From assembly GCA_964607165.1 (NCBI GenBank), contig CAZSIT010000027.1, positions 1 to 33,369 on the forward strand: a DNA stretch of 33,369 bases, read 5' to 3'. The stretch is from DSPP01 sp964607165. Lineage in GTDB: Bacteria; Zixibacteria; MSB-5A5; DSPP01. Numbering within the stretch: the stretch's first letter is position 1; each line of letters begins with the position of its first letter. Below the pieces are notes generated by a model that was not told where the DNA came from, searched no databases, and worked only from the letters and a program-made list of their open reading frames with translations. The position numbers and the translations under genes were made by a program. Positions 7,271-15,789 of this stretch are shown in pieces.

Positions 7271-9141
7271 AAAAATCTTTTTTGTTTATTTTTTGCCTTT
7301 TTACCTCGTCTGTTTGGGCAGAAGAGCTATCAATTAAAGTGGTGTATCCCGAAAGCCATCAGACCATCGGCGCGGTCGATTCCAACTTTATCTTTGGTTC
7401 GGTTACACCCGGTGTAAAGCTCACCATCAACGGCACGTCCGTGGACGTTTATAAAAACGGCGCCTATCTGGCATTTTTACCTCTTGGGGAAGGGGAATTT
7501 GTTTATCATTTTGAGGCCGAGAAAAAAGGACAAAAAGCAACTCTCGACTGGCCGGTTTTAGTTTCTCCCAAACCCCGTCCCATTTCACCCGATAGTCTGG
7601 CAATCCGCTTTGGCTCCTCTTCTCCAACCGATTCGATTTTTGGTTATCCGGGGGAGCTTATTAACATCTCTTTTGCTGGCACCCCCGGCTTGAACGCATT
7701 TTTCAAAGTCGAAGGAGTTGAGGGAGAGTTTCCGATGGCAGAAACGGTTCAGCCGCCGCACAGCCCCGACCAAGGGATCGGAGGCAATTCCGTTTTAGTC
7801 CAAGGGACTTTACCGGAATCCACCGGCTCCGGGTTTTACACCGGCGTTTTCCGCTTGCCGGAAACGAAGTTGGCCGGCGCAAAAATTATTGTGCATCTGG
7901 TGAAAAGCGACACGGGATGGAAAATCCCCGGCGTTCCCTGTTTTCTTTCTCCGCCGGTAGTGGGGCAGGCGATGGTTTCCCGTTGCGTGGTCGAGACCTT
8001 GCGCTCTTCGGTGACCGTTTGGAATCCGTCTATCCCGCGGGTCGCCGAATTGGATGACTCGGTTTCCGTTCTCCGCTCGGCTCCAAATGCTGGTTATGTA
8101 GCCATCTTTCAGCCTAAAGGTGTTCGTGCGCTCTTGATCGAACGAATCGGGCGTTACCTAAAGCTTAAGCTGGCCGAAACGCAATCTGCCTGGGCGCCCG
8201 ATACGCTCGTTACCGAACTTCCGCCCGGCACTCCGGCACCGAGCGGGTTTGTTTCCTACATCCGCACCTATGACGCCGGAAAATGGATGAAAATCGTTTT
8301 TACCATTGGGCGCAAACTGCCCTTTCGAGTGGAGGAAGACCCGCTTTTGCCCCGTTTATCTCTTTACATTTATAGCGCCCAGAGCCGCGCCGACTGGATT
8401 CGCTACGATGGCTCTTCCGGTTTTATCAAGAATATCCGCTGGACGCAGGCGGAGTCGGATATTTTCCGCGCCGACATCGATCTGGATGCCGCCGCTCTCT
8501 GGGGCTACGATGTTTTTTACGAGGATTACAATCTGGTTTTGCTGGTCAAAAAGCCGCCCGCCAAGAGTGGTTCACTCAAGGGTCTGACGATTGTTGTGGA
8601 TGCTGGCCACACCAATACTCCCACGGAAACCGGTGCCAAGGGCCCCACCGGTTTGGAAGAACGTCAGGCCAATTTAGGGATTGCGCTGGAGCTGGCCAAA
8701 ATCTTGGAGCATCGCGGCGCCAAAGTGGTTTTGACCCGCAAGGGAACCGAGGCGGTGCCGCTTTATGCCCGCCCCGAAATTGCCAAAGCCGCCGGTGCCG
8801 ACCTGTTCGTATCCATCCATAACAATGCTCATCCCGACGGCGTCAACCCCTTCGCCAACAACGGCACTTCGGTTTATTATTACCATGTTCATTCGCAAGA
8901 ACTGGCCCGCACCGTTCACAAACGGCTTTTGAAAGCCACGCGCCTGCCGGACCAAGGGCTATATTTCGGCAACTTTGCCGTCATCCGCCCGCCCCAGTAT
9001 CCTGCCATTCTGTGCGAGGTTGCCTTTATGATGATTCCCGAGCAGGAAGAAATGCTGCGCTCCAAATCCTTCCACAAAAAAGCGGCGCGGGCCATCGCGG
9101 AAGGAATTTCGGATTATCTGAAAGAAAATGTTAAAAGGTAG
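7267..9141 (+). CDS. Secreted N-acetylmuramoyl-L-alanine amidase (Amidase_3) with N-terminal wall-binding regions
   Basis: A 624-residue exported amidase that cuts the bond between MurNAc and the stem peptide. Residues 1-18 are a signal peptide (Lys-Lys, hydrophobic core, SVWA then EE). The central part contains a possible SH3-like segment (around 255-310) and an AMIN-like beta region (around 330-430). The C-terminal ~180 residues are Amidase_3. Zinc ligands are His448 (VVDAGH), Glu464 (LEERQANL) and His518 (SIHNNA), and the catalytic Glu is Glu584 (CEVAFM). The GTG start lies in the upstream TGA (GTGA). The enzyme would liberate peptides outside the membrane that the preceding cytoplasmic enzymes break down; no dedicated peptide importer is encoded in the operon. 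Its stop codon lies in a 28-bp palindrome. Confidence 0.92.
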   Translation: MKKSFLFIFCLFTSSVWAEELSIKVVYPESHQTIGAVDSNFIFGSVTPGVKLTINGTSVDVYKNGAYLAFLPLGEGEFVYHFEAEKKGQKATLDWPVLVSPKPRPISPDSLAIRFGSSSPTDSIFGYPGELINISFAGTPGLNAFFKVEGVEGEFPMAETVQPPHSPDQGIGGNSVLVQGTLPESTGSGFYTGVFRLPETKLAGAKIIVHLVKSDTGWKIPGVPCFLSPPVVGQAMVSRCVVETLRSSVTVWNPSIPRVAELDDSVSVLRSAPNAGYVAIFQPKGVRALLIERIGRYLKLKLAETQSAWAPDTLVTELPPGTPAPSGFVSYIRTYDAGKWMKIVFTIGRKLPFRVEEDPLLPRLSLYIYSAQSRADWIRYDGSSGFIKNIRWTQAESDIFRADIDLDAAALWGYDVFYEDYNLVLLVKKPPAKSGSLKGLTIVVDAGHTNTPTETGAKGPTGLEERQANLGIALELAKILEHRGAKVVLTRKGTEAVPLYARPEIAKAAGADLFVSIHNNAHPDGVNPFANNGTSVYYYHVHSQELARTVHKRLLKATRLPDQGLYFGNFAVIRPPQYPAILCEVAFMMIPEQEEMLRSKSFHKKAARAIAEGISDYLKENVKR

Positions 9142-9165
9142 GGGCTTAATATATTAAGCCCCTAC
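9138..9165. repeat. Perfect 28-bp palindrome between convergent genes
   Basis: GTAGGGGCTTAAT is followed by AT and its exact reverse complement. The stop codons of the amidase (TAG at 9139-9141, plus strand) and of the ABC permease (9162-9164, minus strand) both lie inside it. It may terminate both transcripts, but there is no T-tract on either side. Its CCCCTAC end matches other palindromes in the window. Confidence 0.8.
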
Positions 9166-9929
9166 TGCTTTAATGCCCCGGCGGTCAATCCGGCAATAAT
9201 CTGTTTCTGCAAAACCATGAAAACCAAAAGCGCCGGTATGGTCGCCACCGCCGAGGCGGCGAAAAGGTGCGGCCAGTCGATGGCCTGATAGCCTTGGTAC
9301 ATAGCTAAGGCCACCGGCAATACTCTTAAATTTTCGGACGATGTAAAAAGAAACGGGAAAAGAAAGTTGTTCCAGTTTATCCAGAAGGATTGAATCGCCA
9401 AAGCTGCCAAGGCTGGCTTGGCCAAAGGCGCGACTATTGAAAAGATAATCCGAACTTCGCTTGCTCCATCTAAACGGGCTGCCTCTTCCAGTTCTACTGG
9501 CAGCGATAAGATGTATTGCCGCAAAAGCAAAATTCCGAGCGGAGACACCAGAAACGGAATTATCAAGGCCCAGTAGGTGTCATACCAACCAAGCTTTCTT
9601 ACCAAAAGGAAAAGCGGGATGATGACCACGTGCGTCGGCACTGCCAGAACGGCTAAAATCGAAACAAAAAGAAAGCGGTTGGAAACCGAAGGATAACGCG
9701 CCAGCCCGTAACCTGCTAAAAGTGCGAAGAAAAGGTTCCCTATCGTGATTATGCCGGTTACAAAAAAGGAGTTAAGAAACGCACGCGTAAAAATCTTTTG
9801 CGAGAGCACATCTTTGAAATTATCCAAAGTCCAGTTAGGGGAAAGGGCTACAAAAAACATCCAGAAAAACGGAAAAAGAAAAATTATGGCAAGGATGGCC
9901 AGCAAGGTGAATAGAATTGGGTGGCGCAT
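9162..9929 (-). CDS. Sugar ABC transporter permease, MalG/UgpE type
   Basis: A 255-residue membrane protein with about six transmembrane helices, beginning with one at residues 6-28. The cytoplasmic EAA loop that docks on the ATPase is EEAARLDGAS at 148-157, with the downstream APLAKP. This is the CUT1 (MalG-like) half of a carbohydrate importer. The ATG overlaps the stop of the upstream permease by one base, so the two are translationally coupled. No ATP-binding subunit gene lies in the operon, so the pair probably relies on a shared MsmX/UgpC-type ATPase encoded elsewhere. The sugar cannot be predicted from sequence. Confidence 0.92.
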   Translation of the reverse strand: MRHPILFTLLAILAIIFLFPFFWMFFVALSPNWTLDNFKDVLSQKIFTRAFLNSFFVTGIITIGNLFFALLAGYGLARYPSVSNRFLFVSILAVLAVPTHVVIIPLFLLVRKLGWYDTYWALIIPFLVSPLGILLLRQYILSLPVELEEAARLDGASEVRIIFSIVAPLAKPALAALAIQSFWINWNNFLFPFLFTSSENLRVLPVALAMYQGYQAIDWPHLFAASAVATIPALLVFMVLQKQIIAGLTAGALKQ

Positions 9930-10810
9930 CAGGCTTTAGCCCCGGTGAGAGTCTCGGTCTCCGACTTGAAGCTTTTGAACAGGAAATAAGAAAAGACGGC
10001 GATGATGGCAAAAAGCAGGTAAGCCGCCGCCGAAGCATATCCCATCTTAAATCTATGCAGACCTTCCTCATAAATGAAATAGACGGCAGTAGTTGTCGAA
10101 CCCAGCGGCCCACCTTTGGTCATCACGAAAATTTCCACAAACACCTGGAATGACTTGATGGTATTCAACGTTACGATGAAAAAAAGCATTGGTTTGATGG
10201 AAGGAAAAGTAACCGCCCAAAAGGTCTGCCAGGCATTCGCCCCTTCCACCTTTGCCGCTTCATACAGTTCCTGCGGCACGTTTTGGAGGGCTACTAAAAA
10301 GAGCAAAATGTAATAGCCGATGGCGGCCCAGATATCCATAATCATAATGGAGGGCAGAGCGGTTTTTTCTGCCAGCAGAAAGCCTCCACTTGGAAGCGCG
10401 AAAAATTTTCCGAGAAAACGATATAGCCAACTGCCCTCGGAGTACAGCTGCGTGAAAATCAGTGCCACCACGACCAGTGAAGTTATGGTCGGGATAAAAA
10501 AGGCCGCTTTGAAAAAGTTCTTTCCCCATATCGGTCGATTTAGCGCCAGCGCCAAAAGCAGGGCAAAAATTGTTGTGAATGGTAAGGTACCAATTACAAA
10601 GATAAACGTGTTTTTCAGCGCGGTTACAAAATTTGGGTCGGTTAGCAGCTTTTTAAAATTTTCCAGGCCTACCCATTTAATTTCACCCGAAAGCAGATTG
10701 TAGTCGGCAAACGCCAGAACCAGAGACCAGATGAGGGGGAAAATCCAGATGACAAAAAGCGTTAACGTCCAGGGGAGAGGAAGAAGAAACCCGGCCTTAG
10801 TTTTGGCCAT
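9929..10810 (-). CDS. Sugar ABC transporter permease, MalF/UgpA type
   Basis: A 293-residue inner-membrane permease with about six helices; the first (around 14-35) follows a short basic N-terminus. The EAA loop is present as EAAKVEGAN at 184-192. It pairs with the MalG-like permease downstream to form the pore of a CUT1 importer. I placed the start at ATG 10810, which overlaps the stop of the binding-protein gene by one base (TGATG). A TTG one codon upstream is also possible. The order binding protein, MalF-like, MalG-like is the classic CUT1 arrangement. Confidence 0.92.
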   Translation of the reverse strand: MAKTKAGFLLPLPWTLTLFVIWIFPLIWSLVLAFADYNLLSGEIKWVGLENFKKLLTDPNFVTALKNTFIFVIGTLPFTTIFALLLALALNRPIWGKNFFKAAFFIPTITSLVVVALIFTQLYSEGSWLYRFLGKFFALPSGGFLLAEKTALPSIMIMDIWAAIGYYILLFLVALQNVPQELYEAAKVEGANAWQTFWAVTFPSIKPMLFFIVTLNTIKSFQVFVEIFVMTKGGPLGSTTTAVYFIYEEGLHRFKMGYASAAAYLLFAIIAVFSYFLFKSFKSETETLTGAKA

Positions 10811-12024
10811 CAACTTCTCAAAACGGCATTAATTTTGGTGGTCGCCTCATCCAAAGCTTCTTTGGCGGTTTTCTTTTTGTACATCGCCAGCTCTACCGCC
10901 TCTTCTATCGCCTGTTCGATTTCCACCCAATGGGAGTTTAGTGGCGAACTTTGCGAAAGTTGCAGCTGCTCGATAAAAGTTTTGTAATTGGCGTCGGATA
11001 AAAAGAAAGTGTCTTGCTGGGCGGTCGTGGAAGCCGGCGTCGGTATCAGAGCCTTTTGACAGAAGAAAACCTGATTATCCGGCCGGACTAAAAATCTAAC
11101 AAACCGCCAGGCTAGCTCCTTTTTCTTGGATTTGGCTGGAATCGCTAAAAATTCTCCTCCCGCAAAGGAATTTCGGTTGGCAATTTTCCCATCCGGAGAA
11201 GGCATTAAGGCGGTCGTGTAACCGAACTTGGGATGATTGTTTTTGATTTTTTTCAAAAGCCAATCCCCGGAGATGACGGCGGCCACCTTGCCTTGTAAAA
11301 AAGCGTCATCTAAATTGGCTTGAGTCGCCAAAAGGGAGCGCTGGCAGATGTCGGCATAAAACTCCAAAGCTTTCACTCCTTCCGAAGAGTTCAGAACGCA
11401 TGTTTCGCCGTCGGACGATAGAACTTGTCCTCCCGCGCTCCATAGGAAAGGCAGAAACTTCTTGTACAACCTATGTCGTTCGGAAGCGTTGGCACCAAAC
11501 CCGTAAATTTTGGGTCTTTCCTTGAGAAGTTTCCAGGTCAAATCGGAAAGCTCGGCCCAGGTGGTCGGCACGTCGTAAAATCCGGCTTTGTTCAGTAAAT
11601 CAAAATTGTAAAACATCAGGCGCGTTCCCAAAATCCACGGAACGGCGTAAATCTTTTCATTCAGAATACCCGGCTGCCAAAACAGAAGTTCATTTTTCAA
11701 ACTCTCCGATTTTTGTGTTAAATCGAAAAGCAAATTATTCGCAGCATACTCATAAATCCAATCAGAGCCAAGTTCCAGAACATCGGGCGGCTGACCTGCG
11801 GAAAAAGCTACCGTAATTTTTTCGTGCCCGTCGGCCCAGGTCAAATCGGCCACTTGAATGGTTACCCCCGGGTTTTCTTTTTCAAACTTGGCCACCAGCT
11901 CGGTTACCAACGGCTTGGTTTGCGGGTCGGTCCAGAATTGCCACCAGGTCAAAGTTCCGGTCTGATTTTTTGATGAAGAACAGGCCGCCGCTGCCAGAAA
12001 AACGAGAGCAAGAACTTTTCGCAT
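10810..12024 (-). CDS. Sugar ABC transporter substrate-binding lipoprotein
   Basis: A 404-residue family 1 extracellular solute-binding protein. The N-terminus is a lipoprotein signal: basic MRK, a hydrophobic core and the lipobox LAAAAC with Cys15 as the lipidated residue. The mature part opens with the family pattern TLTWWQFW and later shows the KFEKENPGV and GQPPDV segments usual in MalE/UgpB-like proteins. It would capture a sugar or glycoside outside the membrane and pass it to the two permeases downstream. A TTGACA/TTTATT promoter (17-base spacer, minus strand, 12063 to 12035) lies just upstream. The transcript leader would be very short, and no clear Shine-Dalgarno is seen. Confidence 0.92.
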   Translation of the reverse strand: MRKVLALVFLAAAACSSSKNQTGTLTWWQFWTDPQTKPLVTELVAKFEKENPGVTIQVADLTWADGHEKITVAFSAGQPPDVLELGSDWIYEYAANNLLFDLTQKSESLKNELLFWQPGILNEKIYAVPWILGTRLMFYNFDLLNKAGFYDVPTTWAELSDLTWKLLKERPKIYGFGANASERHRLYKKFLPFLWSAGGQVLSSDGETCVLNSSEGVKALEFYADICQRSLLATQANLDDAFLQGKVAAVISGDWLLKKIKNNHPKFGYTTALMPSPDGKIANRNSFAGGEFLAIPAKSKKKELAWRFVRFLVRPDNQVFFCQKALIPTPASTTAQQDTFFLSDANYKTFIEQLQLSQSSPLNSHWVEIEQAIEEAVELAMYKKKTAKEALDEATTKINAVLRS

Positions 12025-12034
12025 TCCAAGGGGG

Positions 12035-12063
12035 AATAAAACCGAGCGTTAGATTTCTGTCAA
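12035..12063 (-). promoter_or_regulatory. Candidate sigma70 promoter of the sugar ABC operon
   Basis: On the minus strand, TTGACA (12063-12058) is separated by 17 bases from TTTATT (12040-12035). The predicted transcription start would be within about 10 bases of the ATG at 12024, implying a very short leader. Confidence 0.5.
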
Positions 12064-12069
12064 CTTTGG

Positions 12070-12087
12070 CCGGTTTGATTAAACCGG
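12070..12087. promoter_or_regulatory. Inverted repeat in divergent intergenic region (candidate operator)
   Basis: CCGGTTT (12070-12076) and AAACCGG (12081-12087) flank GATT. It lies in the 83-bp gap between the ABC operon and the kinase gene, immediately upstream of the ABC promoter and overlapping a possible kinase -35 (TTGATT at 12075, 16 bases, TAAATT at 12097). It could be a regulator site acting on both genes. No regulator gene is adjacent. Confidence 0.4.
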
Positions 12088-12107
12088 GTGAATGCTTAAA
12101 TTGCCCG

Positions 12108-14336
12108 ATGGAAAAGATGATTGGCCAGACCATTTCGCACTATAGAATTCTTGAAAAGTTGGGGGAGGGAGGAATGGGAGCGGTTTATAAGGCAGAGGAC
12201 GTCAAGCTGGGGCGCTACGTCGCTTTGAAATTTCTTCCCGCTTCCCTCGCGGCGGATATCGGCCGGAGGGAGCGTTTTATTGAGGAGGCCAAAGCCGCTT
12301 CCCTTTTGGACCATCCCAACGTGGGCACCGTTTACGAAATCGACCAGACGACCGACGGCGGTCAGCTGTTTATCGGTATGGCCTATTACGAAGGGGAGAC
12401 GCTGGAGCAAAAAATTAAGCGCGGGCCGTTGCCGCTGGAGGAAGCGGTCGGCATCGCCATCCAGGCGGCGGAGGGCCTGACTGCCGCCCACGAGCAGAAA
12501 ATCGCTCACCTGGATGTCAAACCGGCAAATTTGCTTGTCACTCCAAGCGGCGTGGTTAAAATTGTCGATTTTGGTTTGGCGCGGCTGGCCGGCCGCAACG
12601 AAAACGCACCATCGGGCACGTTTATGGGGACCGTTTTTTATATGTCGCCGGAGCAGGCGCGCGGCGAGGGGGCGGACCATCGAACCGACATCTGGGCTTT
12701 GGGGGTGGTTTTATACCAGATGATTTCCGGGCGACTTCCTTTCAGCGGCGATTACGAACAGGCGCTCATTTATTCCATTATATACGAAAATCCTCCGAGT
12801 CTGAATTGTTCGCCCAGGGAGGCCTCCGAGGAGTTAAACCGGATTTTTGCAAAAGCTTTGGCAAAAAACAGTGGGGCGCGATACCCCGCTATGGGGGAAA
12901 TGCTGAAAGACCTCCGTTCCCTAAAGAAGAATTTGGTGGAGGGGTTTTCAAAGCCCCGGCTGGCGGTTGCGGTATTGCCTTTTGCCGATTTGAGCTACGA
13001 AAAAGACCAGGAATACTTTTGCGACGGTTTAACCGAGGAGCTTATCAATGCCTTGACGAGAATAAACGAGCTCCGGGTGGCTTCGCGCACGACGGTTTTT
13101 CAGTTCAAGGGAAAAGCAGAGGACATTCGCCAGCTGGGGGGGCGGTTGAACGTGAGCGTGGTTTTGGAAGGGAGCGTCCGCACATCGGGGGAGCGGCTGC
13201 GGATTAGCGTTCAACTGGTTAACGTGGATGACGGTTATCCAATCTGGTCGGAGCGGTACGACCGGGTTATGAAAGACATTTTTTCCGTTCAGGAGGAGAT
13301 TGCCCAGGCTATCGTCGCGAAGCTCGAAGTCGGCTTGTTGCCGGAGGAAAAGGCCCGGCTCACCAGACGGCATACCGAAAACCTAGAGGCTTATACCCTC
13401 TATTTGAAGGGCCGCTACTTTTGGAACCAAAGGACCAAACCGAGTTTGGAAAAAGCGATCGATTATTTTGAGGAGGCTATCGGCCGGGACCCAAACTATG
13501 CTATGGCTTATGCCGGGCTGGCCGATTCCTACGGCCTGCTCAGTTTATACGGGCAGCTTCCTTTGAGCGAATCGTATCCGAAAGCAAAGGCCGCCGCCGA
13601 TAAGGCCCTGGAAATCGACCCCAGTTTGGCCGAGGCGCAAACATCCCGAGCGCAGATTACGGCCACCTATGAATGGGATTTTCCAAAAGCGCTTCGGGAG
13701 TTCCGGCGGGCGATTGAATTGAATCCAAACTACGGGACCGCCCATCATTGGTATTCCACGGTTTTGACGGAGGCCGGACGGATGGAAGAGGCGCTCGCCG
13801 AAATCCGCCGGGCGCAGGAGCTGGAGCCGGTTACGCTAACCATATCCGTTTCGGTGGGACTGACCTTTTACTACGGCCGCCAGTATGACCGCTCCATAGA
13901 TCAGGCCAAAAAGGCCTTGGAGCTGGATTCAAACTTTGCTTTGGCGCACCGTTTGTTGGCGATCGCCTGCGAGCAAAAACGAATGTATGCCGAAGCGATT
14001 GACCAGAACCGGCGATGGGGAGATTTGACCGGCGACGGGGTGAAAACTAGGGTGGCTTTGGGCTATGTTTACGCTCTGTCCGGTCGGCAGAAAGAAGCAC
14101 TGGAGGTGCTTGAAAAATTCAGACCGGAAGAGACCCGGCGAAAAGATCTGGCGCCCGGTGTTGCGTTTGTCCATACCGCCCTGGGAGATTTCGACCGCGC
14201 CTTCGAATGGCTGGAAAAAGCTTATCGGAACCGTTCCGGGGCTTTAACCACCGTCAAGGTTGATCCCCGGCTGGACCCGTTACGTTCCGATCCCCGGTTT
14301 ACGGTACTCCTTAAAAAAATGGGCCTGGACGAATAA
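12108..14336 (+). CDS. Serine/threonine protein kinase with TolB-like and TPR domains
   Basis: About 742 residues. The N-terminal kinase domain (about 10-270) shows the glycine loop LGEGGMGAVY, Lys41 in VALKFL, the catalytic loop HLDVKPANLL with Asp136, the Mg-binding Asp154 of DFG and a YMSPEQ activation-segment end. The catalytic loop has Leu where most bacterial kinases have Arg, making it a non-RD kinase. Residues ~285-440 resemble the FlgO/TolB-like region seen in similar kinases and cyclases (VLPFADLS, CDGLTEEL, VLEGSVR). The remainder is TPR repeats of the AIELNPNYGTAH type. No transmembrane segment is evident, so it is probably cytoplasmic. The start is ATG 12108, or equally ATG 12117 with GGAAAAG just upstream. 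The longer upstream frame lies antisense to the binding-protein gene and is discounted. Substrates are unknown. Confidence 0.9.
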   Translation: MEKMIGQTISHYRILEKLGEGGMGAVYKAEDVKLGRYVALKFLPASLAADIGRRERFIEEAKAASLLDHPNVGTVYEIDQTTDGGQLFIGMAYYEGETLEQKIKRGPLPLEEAVGIAIQAAEGLTAAHEQKIAHLDVKPANLLVTPSGVVKIVDFGLARLAGRNENAPSGTFMGTVFYMSPEQARGEGADHRTDIWALGVVLYQMISGRLPFSGDYEQALIYSIIYENPPSLNCSPREASEELNRIFAKALAKNSGARYPAMGEMLKDLRSLKKNLVEGFSKPRLAVAVLPFADLSYEKDQEYFCDGLTEELINALTRINELRVASRTTVFQFKGKAEDIRQLGGRLNVSVVLEGSVRTSGERLRISVQLVNVDDGYPIWSERYDRVMKDIFSVQEEIAQAIVAKLEVGLLPEEKARLTRRHTENLEAYTLYLKGRYFWNQRTKPSLEKAIDYFEEAIGRDPNYAMAYAGLADSYGLLSLYGQLPLSESYPKAKAAADKALEIDPSLAEAQTSRAQITATYEWDFPKALREFRRAIELNPNYGTAHHWYSTVLTEAGRMEEALAEIRRAQELEPVTLTISVSVGLTFYYGRQYDRSIDQAKKALELDSNFALAHRLLAIACEQKRMYAEAIDQNRRWGDLTGDGVKTRVALGYVYALSGRQKEALEVLEKFRPEETRRKDLAPGVAFVHTALGDFDRAFEWLEKAYRNRSGALTTVKVDPRLDPLRSDPRFTVLLKKMGLDE

Positions 14337-14358
14337 CTCTACTTTTTTTTCTTTGACC

Positions 14359-14389
14359 TTGACAAAAATTTTAGTCGGCGTAGTTTAAT
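14359..14389 (+). promoter_or_regulatory. Candidate promoter of the five-gene membrane operon
   Basis: TTGACA at 14359-14364 is followed by TAGTTT (16-base spacer) or TTTAAT (19-base spacer). The operon start codon is at 14399 with no Shine-Dalgarno, so the mRNA may be leaderless or nearly so. Confidence 0.45.
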
Positions 14390-14398
14390 GCTCAACCG

Positions 14399-15175
14399 AT
14401 GAACATTCTCATCTGGTTACCTGCCGAAAAGGTTCAAGTTTTAATTGCATTTCTTTGCGTTGCGGCTGCGCTTTTGGGCGTTTTCCTCTTGAGAAAAAAA
14501 GGCAAAACCTTTAAAATCCGCACCCTTCCCGGGGCTGCCGCCATTGAAGAGGCGATTGGCCGTGCCACCGAGATGGGAAAACCGGTTTTTTTCACTTCCG
14601 GCACCGGTAAAATCGACCGGATGGCCACCTTGGCCGCTCTGTCGGTTTTAGGTGAGGTGGTTTATAAAACCGCCAATTACGGCACGCCGCTTTTTTATCC
14701 GAACAATGACCCAGTGGTAACCACGGTTGCTCAAGAGGTGGCTTCCGAAGCCTGCCGCCGCGCCGGCCATCCGGAAGCTTACAAACCTGAAAATATTTTC
14801 TTTGTCACCCAGAGCCAGTTCGGTTACACCGCTCACGCTTCCGGATTGATGGAAAGAATCAAGCCGGCGGCCGCTTTGTACTTTGGCACCTTCGAGGGGG
14901 AATCGCTCATTCTGGCGGAAACCGGCTTCGCCCAGGGCTCCATTCAAATCGCCGCCACCGACTCGACCATCCAATTAGCTTTCTTTTTAGTGGCCTGCGA
15001 TTATACTCTGATTGGGGAGGAACTTTTCGCCGCCGGAGGCTCGGTTTCCGGCAATCAGGATGTAGTGAGTTCGATTGTAGCGCAGGACTGGCTCAAAGCA
15101 GCGGTGATTTTGTTTCTGGTAATTGGAGCCATCTTGGCCACCTTTACAACTTTTAACCTCGCCTCTAAACTGTGA
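14399..15175 (+). CDS. Membrane-anchored protein of unknown function (DUF6754-like), first gene of five-gene operon
   Basis: A 258-residue protein with a helix at each end (about 10-30 and 237-256) and a ~200-residue alpha/beta domain between. Recognisable blocks are IEEAIGRATEMGKPV, FYPNNDPVV, TAHASGLMER and FEGESLILAETGFAQGS. From memory this pattern resembles proteins filed as DUF6754, but I could not check this. It has no catalytic motif I can name. The two-ended anchoring resembles that of the fourth gene in the operon, and the hydrophobic-flanked domain order is similar, hinting at a distant duplicate. It opens a run of genes overlapping by 4 bases each, implying a stoichiometric membrane complex. 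The following gene begins with GTGA overlapping this stop. Confidence 0.7.
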   Translation: MNILIWLPAEKVQVLIAFLCVAAALLGVFLLRKKGKTFKIRTLPGAAAIEEAIGRATEMGKPVFFTSGTGKIDRMATLAALSVLGEVVYKTANYGTPLFYPNNDPVVTTVAQEVASEACRRAGHPEAYKPENIFFVTQSQFGYTAHASGLMERIKPAAALYFGTFEGESLILAETGFAQGSIQIAATDSTIQLAFFLVACDYTLIGEELFAAGGSVSGNQDVVSSIVAQDWLKAAVILFLVIGAILATFTTFNLASKL

Positions 15176-15789
15176 TCTCTCGGACGGTTTTCTGGACAAC
15201 TTTGCTTTTTGGCCTCTTTATGCTTTCTCAATTTTTTGTGCCCCTTTTCAAACCGCTCCACAGCCGGGTCTTGGACTGGATGCAGGTAATCGAACTTTCC
15301 ACCCTTTTGGTTGGTGTTATCGCTTTGGGTCTGCAGCATCTCAAAAAAGTAAGCGCGCAAACTTCCGGCTGGGGATTCAGCCTGGTCACCTTGCTCGGGC
15401 TTTTGGCTATGCCAATTGCCGCCATCTTTTGGGGCACCGAGGAAAGCTCTCCTTTTTTTTGGCTCTTTAACAATATGCAAGTGCCGATGCAGGCCACGGT
15501 CTTTTCCCTTCTATCTTTTTTTGTCGCTTCCGCCGCCTTTAGAGGATTTAAGGCCCGCTCTTTTCCCGCTTTTCTGCTTTTGGCCTCCGCCGTTATCGTT
15601 ATGATTGGCCGGGTTCCCATCGGAACTTTGCTTCCCTTTGACCTGCCGCTCTGGGCGCAGACCATTTTGGATGTTCCCGGCGTGGCTGCCCGGCGCGGAA
15701 TTTTAATCGGTATCGGCCTGGGCGCCGTGGCTACCTCTTTGCGCGTCATTTTGGGCATCGAGCGCGGCTTTTTCGGGGGAAAGGCGTGA
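15172..15789 (+). CDS. Polytopic membrane protein of unknown function, second gene of operon
   Basis: A 205-residue, strongly hydrophobic protein with about five to six predicted helices (roughly 7-27, 36-54, 69-88, 104-123, 130-147 and 175-195). It matches no family I recognise. The loop after helix three carries WGTEESSPFFWLFNN, and a charged RRG segment precedes the last helix. The GTG start is embedded in the preceding TGA and the stop is shared with the next GTG, so it is translationally coupled on both sides. The context suggests it is an integral subunit of the complex encoded by 14399-17673. Confidence 0.7.
   Translation: MISRTVFWTTLLFGLFMLSQFFVPLFKPLHSRVLDWMQVIELSTLLVGVIALGLQHLKKVSAQTSGWGFSLVTLLGLLAMPIAAIFWGTEESSPFFWLFNNMQVPMQATVFSLLSFFVASAAFRGFKARSFPAFLLLASAVIVMIGRVPIGTLLPFDLPLWAQTILDVPGVAARRGILIGIGLGAVATSLRVILGIERGFFGGKA

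Noticed and set aside
11970..12107. Upstream extension of the kinase
   Set aside because: It lies antisense to the binding-protein signal peptide; the kinase family typically starts at the MIGQTISHY region.
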